DNA from: Variovorax beijingensis
GTDB lineage: Bacteria; Pseudomonadota; Gammaproteobacteria; Burkholderiales; Burkholderiaceae_C
Length of the DNA: 64,000 bases
Reading direction: 5' to 3'
Assembly: GCF_003951285.1 (NCBI RefSeq)
Contig: NZ_RXFQ01000022.1
Location: 1-64,000 of the forward strand
This document shows positions 59,202 through 64,000 of the stretch, piece after piece; positions within the stretch are counted from its first letter, which is position 1, and each line of letters starts with the position of its first letter. The notes below the pieces were generated by a model. That model was not told the DNA's origin. It searched no databases and was given only the letters and a program-made list of their open reading frames with translations. The position numbers were made by a program, and so were the translations under genes.

Positions 59202-61412
59202 TCACACCACCGGCGGCAACCGATCCAGCAGCTTGTCGAGCGTGATCGGATAGCTGCGCACCCGAACGCCCGTGGCGTTGTAGACCGCGTTGGCCACCGC
59301 GGCGGCAACGCCGCACATGCCGAGCTCCCCCACGCCCTTGGCCTTCATCGGCGACGAGATCGGGTCGGTCTCGTCCAGAAAGATCACGTCCTGGTGGGGA
59401 ATGTCGGCATGCACCGGCACCTCGTAGCCCGCCAGGTCGTGGTTGACGAAGAAGCCATGCCGCTTGTCGAGCGCCAGTTCCTCCATCAGCGCCCCGCCGA
59501 CGCCCATCGTCATGGCGCCGATCACCTGGCTGCGCGCCGACTTGGGATTCAGGATGCGCCCCGCCGCGCACACCGCGAGCATGCGCCGCACGCGGATCTC
59601 GCCGGTGGCGGCATCGACGCCGACCTCCACGAAATGCGCGCCGAAAGTGGACTGCTGGTACTTCTTGTCGAGGTCGCCGTACTCGATGCCGTCCTCGGCC
59701 ATCAAGCCCCCCGCACCGGCCGCTTCGGCGAGCGGCACCGCACGCTCGCCGGCGCGCACCATGCCGTCGGCAAATTCCACGTCGACCGCGCCGAAGCCCA
59801 GCTTGCTCGCCACGGCCTCGCGCAGCTTCATGCACGCCGCATAGACGCCCGAAGTCGAGTTGTTGGCGCCCCACTGTCCGCCCGATCCGGCCGACACGGG
59901 ATAGGCCGAGTCGCCCAGGCGCACGAGCACCCGGTCCAGCGGCACGCCCATCGTCTCGGCCGCGGTCTGCGCAATGATGGTGTAAGAGCCGGTGCCGATG
60001 TCGGTCATGTCGGTTTCCACCGTGACCATGCCCCGGTTGTCCAGCCGCACGCGCGCGGCCGACTTCATCAGGAGGTTGTTGCGGAACGCCGCGGCCACGC
60101 CCATTCCCACGAGCCAGTGTCCGTCGCGCTGCTGTCCCGGTGCCGCGTTGCGCCTGCTCCAGCCGAAGCGCTCGGCGCCCGTGCGCAGGCATTCGATCAG
60201 CCTGCGCTGGGAGTACGGACGCTCCGGTTTCTCCGGATCGACCTGCGTGTCGTTCCGCACGCGGAATTCGACCGGGTCGAGCGCAAGCTTCTCCGCCATC
60301 TCGTCCATGGCGATCTCCAGCGCCATCATGCCCGGCGCCTCGCCGGGGGCGCGCATGGCGTTGCCCTCGGGCAGGTCCAGCACGGCCAGCCGCGTGGTCG
60401 TCAGGCGGTTGGCACCGGCGTACAGCAGCCGGGTCTGGTTGACCGCGGTTTCCGGCTGTCCGCCCGGCAGGTCGCCGGACCAGCCTTCGTGCGCGATGGC
60501 GGTGATCTTGCCGTCCCTCGCGGCGCCGATGCGGATGCGCTGGATGGTCGCGGGCCGGTGCGTGGTGTTGTTCATCATCAAGGGCCGCTGCAGGGCCACC
60601 TTCACGGGCCGCTTGGCCGCCCGCGCGCCCAGCGCGGCAAGCATCGCGTCGGCGCGCACGAACAGCTTGCCGCCGAAGCCGCCGCCGATGAAGGGCGAAA
60701 CGAGCCGCACGTTCGCCTTCGGGATGCCGAGCGTCTTGGCGACATCGCCGACGCCCCAGGCAATCATCTGGTTCGAGGTCCAGATGGTGAGCTTGCCGCC
60801 CTGCCACTGCGCGATGGAGGCGTGCGGCTCCATCATCGCGTGCGATTCGTCGGGCGTGGTGTAGGTGGCGTCGAGCTGCACGGCGGCCGCGGCGAACGCG
60901 CCCGCGAAGTCGCCCGTCTTCGTCTGCGGCTCGCCCGCAAAAGGATTGGGTGCGGGCATCTGCGCCGCATCCTTTTCGGCGGCCAGGTCGAACCGGCCCG
61001 GCGCACGCGTGTACGCGATGCGCACCAGCTGCGCCGCGGCGCGCGCCTGCTCGAAGGTGTTGGCCACGACGAGCGCCACGGCCTGGTGGTAGTGGTCGAT
61101 CTCGGGGCCGCCCAGGAGCCTGGCCGTATTGAAGTCGCCCTTGCCGAGCTTGCCGGCATTGCGCGCGGTGACGATGGCCAGCACGCCCGGCGCGGCGCGC
61201 GCGGCGGCCAGGTCCATCGAGGCGATGCGGCCTTTCGCGATGCCGGCGCCCACCACCCAGCCGTAGGCGGCGTCGGGCACCTCGGTGTGGCGTTCGTAGG
61301 CGTAGCGTGCGGTGCCGGTGGTCTTCATCGGGCCGTCGATGCGGTCGGTCGGCTTGCCGATGATCTTGAGCTGGTCGATCGGATTGGTCGTGGCGGGCGT
61401 GTCGAATTTCAT
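59202..61412 (-). CDS. paoC: Aldehyde oxidase molybdopterin subunit
   Basis: 736 aa of the xanthine dehydrogenase large-subunit family: IDGPMKTTGTARYAYE start, GGGFGGKLFVRADA (molybdopterin loop near 236-249), EGNAMRAPGEAPGMMALEIA, and KGVGELGMCG with the active-site Glu near 692. It lacks a signal peptide, as in PaoC. ATG 61412 has AAGGAG inside the end of paoB. Oxidises aromatic and other aldehydes to acids in the periplasm after Tat export through PaoA. Confidence 0.9.
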   Translation of the reverse strand: MKFDTPATTNPIDQLKIIGKPTDRIDGPMKTTGTARYAYERHTEVPDAAYGWVVGAGIAKGRIASMDLAAARAAPGVLAIVTARNAGKLGKGDFNTARLLGGPEIDHYHQAVALVVANTFEQARAAAQLVRIAYTRAPGRFDLAAEKDAAQMPAPNPFAGEPQTKTGDFAGAFAAAAVQLDATYTTPDESHAMMEPHASIAQWQGGKLTIWTSNQMIAWGVGDVAKTLGIPKANVRLVSPFIGGGFGGKLFVRADAMLAALGARAAKRPVKVALQRPLMMNNTTHRPATIQRIRIGAARDGKITAIAHEGWSGDLPGGQPETAVNQTRLLYAGANRLTTTRLAVLDLPEGNAMRAPGEAPGMMALEIAMDEMAEKLALDPVEFRVRNDTQVDPEKPERPYSQRRLIECLRTGAERFGWSRRNAAPGQQRDGHWLVGMGVAAAFRNNLLMKSAARVRLDNRGMVTVETDMTDIGTGSYTIIAQTAAETMGVPLDRVLVRLGDSAYPVSAGSGGQWGANNSTSGVYAACMKLREAVASKLGFGAVDVEFADGMVRAGERAVPLAEAAGAGGLMAEDGIEYGDLDKKYQQSTFGAHFVEVGVDAATGEIRVRRMLAVCAAGRILNPKSARSQVIGAMTMGVGGALMEELALDKRHGFFVNHDLAGYEVPVHADIPHQDVIFLDETDPISSPMKAKGVGELGMCGVAAAVANAVYNATGVRVRSYPITLDKLLDRLPPVV

Positions 61413-61417
61413 GCTGC

Positions 61418-62368
61418 TCAGCTCCTTGCTTGCGCCAGTGCCGCGGCCAGCGCGCGCTCGGCCAACGGCAGCTTGAATGCGTTCTCGTGCGTCGGCTGCG
61501 CGCCGGCCAGCAGCCGCGCAGTCACCGCCTTGGCGCCCTGGGGCATCGCGGCCTCCACGGCCTCCACGCGCCACGGCTTGTGCGCCACGCCGCCCAATGC
61601 AACGCGGCCCGAGCCGTCGCGCTGCACGACCGCCGCCACGGACACCAGCGCGAAGGCGTAGGAGGCGCGGTCGCGCACCTTGCGGTAGATCTGCGTGCCG
61701 CCGATCGGCTTGGGAAGCGTGACGCCGGTGATCAGCTCGTCGCGCTCCAGCGCCGTCTCGATGTGCGGCGTGTTGCCGGGCAGGCGGTGGAAGTCGGCAA
61801 TCGGGATCACGCGCGTGCGGCCGTCGGGGCGCACCGTCTCCACCGCTGCGTCGAGCACGCGCATCGCCACGGCCATGTCGCTCGGATGGGTCGCGATGCA
61901 GGCCTGGCTTGTGCCGACCACCGCATGCTGGCGCGTGATCCCGCCGATGGCGCTGCAGCCGCTGCCGGGCTGGCGCTTGTTGCAGGGCTGGTCGGTGTCG
62001 TAGAAGTAGGGGCAGCGCGTGCGCTGCAGCAGGTTGCCCGCCGTCGTGGCCTTGTTGCGCAACTGGCCGGAGGCGCCGGCCAGCAGCGCGCGCGACAGCA
62101 CGCCATAGTCGCGGCGCACGCGCTCGTCGGCGGCCAGGTCGGTGTTGCGCACCAGCGCGCCGATGCGCAAGCCGCCCTCGGGCGTCGGCTCGATCCTGTC
62201 CAGCGCCAGGCCGTTCACGTCGACCAGGTGCGTGGGCGCCTCGATCTGCAGCTTCATCAGGTCCAGCAGGTTGGTGCCGCCCGCAATGAACTTGGCGCCG
62301 GGGCTGCGCGCGACCGCCGCTGCGGCCTGCGCGGGCGACTGCGCTTTCTCGTAGGTGAAAGGCTTCAT
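61418..62368 (-). CDS. paoB: Aldehyde oxidase FAD subunit
   Basis: 316 aa, FAD-binding (KFIAGGTNLLDLM near 28) with the CO-dehydrogenase flavoprotein C-terminal domain. The insertion RCPYFYDTDQPCNKRQPGSG followed by Cys carries the cysteines of the extra [4Fe-4S] cluster that distinguishes PaoB from other medium subunits. Start overlaps paoA stop by 4 bp; paoC starts 6 bp after its stop. Confidence 0.9.
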   Translation of the reverse strand: MKPFTYEKAQSPAQAAAAVARSPGAKFIAGGTNLLDLMKLQIEAPTHLVDVNGLALDRIEPTPEGGLRIGALVRNTDLAADERVRRDYGVLSRALLAGASGQLRNKATTAGNLLQRTRCPYFYDTDQPCNKRQPGSGCSAIGGITRQHAVVGTSQACIATHPSDMAVAMRVLDAAVETVRPDGRTRVIPIADFHRLPGNTPHIETALERDELITGVTLPKPIGGTQIYRKVRDRASYAFALVSVAAVVQRDGSGRVALGGVAHKPWRVEAVEAAMPQGAKAVTARLLAGAQPTHENAFKLPLAERALAAALAQARS

Positions 62369-63006
62369 GTGCGGCTCCCGGCCACTTCGGTGATGGCATC
62401 GACGATGTTGGAGTAGGCGCCGCAGCGGCAGATGTTGCCGCTCATGCGCTCGCGCAGTTCCTCGGCCGACAGCAGCGGACGCGCGGTGAGATCCGCGCTC
62501 ACGTGGCTCGGCACCCCGCGCTTGATCTCGTCGAGCACGGCGACCGCCGAGCAGATCTGGCCCGGCGTGCAGTAGCCGCACTGGTAGCCGTCGTGCCTGA
62601 CGAAGGCGGCCTGCAGCGGATGCATGTTCTGCGGCGTGCCCAGGCCCTCGATGGTGGTGACCTGCCCGCCGTCATGCATGACGGCGAGCGTCAGGCAGGA
62701 ATTGATCCGCCGGCCGTCGGCAATGACCGTGCAGGCGCCGCACTGGCCATGGTCGCAACCCTTCTTGGTGCCGCTCAGGTGCAGGTGCTCGCGCAGCGCA
62801 TCGAGCAAGGTGGTGCGCGTATCGAGCTCGAGCGAATGAACCTGCCCGTTGACGGTCAGCGACAGCTTCGCGCGGGGTCCTGCCGCTGCAGCTGCTTTGG
62901 GGGCGGCGGCCTCGGCAGGCGCCGAAGACGAAACCGCCGCAGCGGTGGCGGCGCCGGCGATGAGCGCGTCGCGCCGCGAGATCAAGGGAATCGTGGGACT
63001 GTCCAT
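62365..63006 (-). CDS. paoA: Aldehyde oxidase [2Fe-2S] subunit with Tat signal
   Basis: 213 aa from ATG 63006 behind CAGGAGCC. A twin-arginine signal (ISRRDALIAGAATAA) at residues 9-23 exports the trimer. Cluster motifs GCDHGQCGACTV and CGYCTPGQIC plus GNICRCGAY give two [2Fe-2S] centres. First gene of paoABC. Confidence 0.92.
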   Translation of the reverse strand: MDSPTIPLISRRDALIAGAATAAAVSSSAPAEAAAPKAAAAAGPRAKLSLTVNGQVHSLELDTRTTLLDALREHLHLSGTKKGCDHGQCGACTVIADGRRINSCLTLAVMHDGGQVTTIEGLGTPQNMHPLQAAFVRHDGYQCGYCTPGQICSAVAVLDEIKRGVPSHVSADLTARPLLSAEELRERMSGNICRCGAYSNIVDAITEVAGSRT

Positions 63007-63235
63007 GTCGGCTCCTGTTGTTCGAAGTTCGGGGGCATCGATCGGCCATCGTTTCCTTTCTGATATCACGCGCCATCGGCGGTCGCAATAGGAGAACGGA
63101 TGCCATGCACCTGCGAACAGTTTCATCGTGTCTTCGGCTCCTCATTCTTCCGGCCCCGCGTGGGGATTGATAGGGCATTCCGCTGGTTTTCTTGCCCGAT
63201 CCGCTGAAGCCGCAACCTCGTGAGAACGGAAGTTC

Positions 63236-64000
63236 CTATGCCGGGCTCGCCAGCGCGTGCCTGGGCGCATCGGTGCCCCTGGCGGCCCCTCGCAGCACCT
63301 CGATGTCCCGCTTGGGCGGCGCACCGAACAGCCGGCTGTACTCGCGGCTGAACTGCGAAGGACTTTCATAGCCGACCCTGAACGCCGCACCCGCTGCATC
63401 GAAGTGCTCGCTCAGCATCAAGCGTTTCGCTTCGTTCAACCGCAGCCATTTCTGGTACTGCAGCGGGCTCATCGCGGTGAGCTGGCGAAAGTGGTGGTGG
63501 AAGGTGGGCGCACTCATCTGTACGCGCGCTGCGAGTTCCTCGATGCGAAGCGGCAAGGCGTAGTTCAGCTTCAGCCAGTCGATGGCTCTCGCGATCCGGT
63601 AGCCCTGCCCGTCCACCGAGGCGATCTGCCGCAGCCTCGCGGCCTGGTCGCTCATCAGCAGCCGGTAGTGGATCTCGCGCTGGATCAGCGGTGCGAGTAC
63701 GGGAATGGCATGGGGCTCGTCCAGCAGTTCGAGCAGGCGCGCGAACGGCGCCAGGATGGCAGGGGTGGCCGCACCGATGCCCACCCCCACGCCGACCGGG
63801 CGATCGCGCGGCGGCGGCAGGCTGCCCTGCGCGATCAGCTCGGCCAGTATGCGCACGTCCAGCTTCAGGACCAGGCCCAGGCAGGGCTGCCCGGGGCTTG
63901 CCACCTTCACCTCCGAATTGGCGGGCACGTTCAGCGAGGTGACGAGGAACCGCGAGGTGTCGTAGGGATAGGCCTCGCCGCCCACCCACATCTGCTTGGC
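63236..64000 (-). CDS. AraC-family regulator, 5' end beyond the window
   Basis: At least 254 residues; the frame runs off the window edge (AKQMWVGGEAYPYDTSRFLV is near the visible beginning), so the start lies to the right of 64000. N-terminal AraC_N cupin-like domain as in YqhC-type regulators, then the double helix-turn-helix (EELAARVQMSAPTFHHHFRQ; AFRVGYESPSQFSREYSRLF). YqhC-type proteins activate aldehyde-detoxifying genes, which fits its place before paoABC. Confidence 0.85.
   Translation of the reverse strand, partial: AKQMWVGGEAYPYDTSRFLVTSLNVPANSEVKVASPGQPCLGLVLKLDVRILAELIAQGSLPPPRDRPVGVGVGIGAATPAILAPFARLLELLDEPHAIPVLAPLIQREIHYRLLMSDQAARLRQIASVDGQGYRIARAIDWLKLNYALPLRIEELAARVQMSAPTFHHHFRQLTAMSPLQYQKWLRLNEAKRLMLSEHFDAAGAAFRVGYESPSQFSREYSRLFGAPPKRDIEVLRGAARGTDAPRHALASPA

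Noticed and set aside
59055..61661. 868-codon plus-strand frame opposite paoC
   Set aside because: It is the antisense shadow of paoC and paoB, whose catalytic motifs are unambiguous.

Overview
The window is high-GC DNA (roughly two thirds G+C by eye) with the gene content of a Burkholderiales soil bacterium, most like Comamonadaceae such as Variovorax. Pointers are two Bug-type solute receptors of tripartite tricarboxylate transporters, a PaoABC-type aldehyde oxidase, many LysR/MarR/AraC/LacI regulators each paired with small catabolic operons, and lipoproteins with Gly-rich tracts after the lipobox. No identity search was possible, so the genus is an inference.

Left part (1-26 kb): a secreted hydrolase group (tandem-domain esterase lipoprotein, metallo-beta-lactamase-fold lipoprotein, Sel1-repeat protein); two divergent paralogous LacI regulators, and a perfect 20-bp LacI-type operator in front of an enolase-superfamily enzyme, a Bug receptor and an AhpD-like protein; a thiolase; an alpha/beta hydrolase and SDR pair divergent from a GlxA/AraC regulator; a MarR-led peptide-type ABC importer operon ending in an amidase; and a DUF305 / beta-propeller / ECF sigma / anti-sigma group.

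Middle (26-43 kb) is scarred. It holds IS66 and IS3 transposase ends, a degenerate second copy of the 3' end of a SulP gene, a 620-bp duplicate of the AraC gene that has replaced the receiver domain of a two-component regulator, and a PepSY-protein stump. It also holds a haloacetate-dehalogenase-like pseudogene spread over three frames. Intact genes between these include a vanadium-haloperoxidase/PAP2-like lipoprotein, an ankyrin protein, SulP, a histone-like Lys-rich DNA-binding protein with a perfect 25-bp palindrome upstream, threonine aldolase with a Bug receptor and divergent LysR, and a mandelate-racemase-type enzyme.

Right part (42-64 kb): a tightly overlapping operon for a GltD-like flavoprotein plus a 2-oxoacid:ferredoxin oxidoreductase (gamma-alpha fusion and beta) and a CBS protein; a tannase-family lipoprotein; a Crp/Fnr regulator next to an IorAB-type molybdenum hydroxylase; then the most unusual locus, a tRNA array (about 55.7-57.5 kb). 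The array has a structured leader after a strong terminator, 11 apparently complete tRNA genes of 11 different specificities, and at least five truncated or aberrant tRNA-like units, one lacking an anticodon arm altogether. It is followed directly by an HNH endonuclease gene and a terminator. An Xre-like repressor with its own operators lies on one side and a Phd/ParE toxin-antitoxin pair on the other. The window ends with paoABC and an AraC regulator cut by the edge.

Start codons were moved from the longest possible frame where a signal peptide, ribosome binding site or operon overlap decided it.
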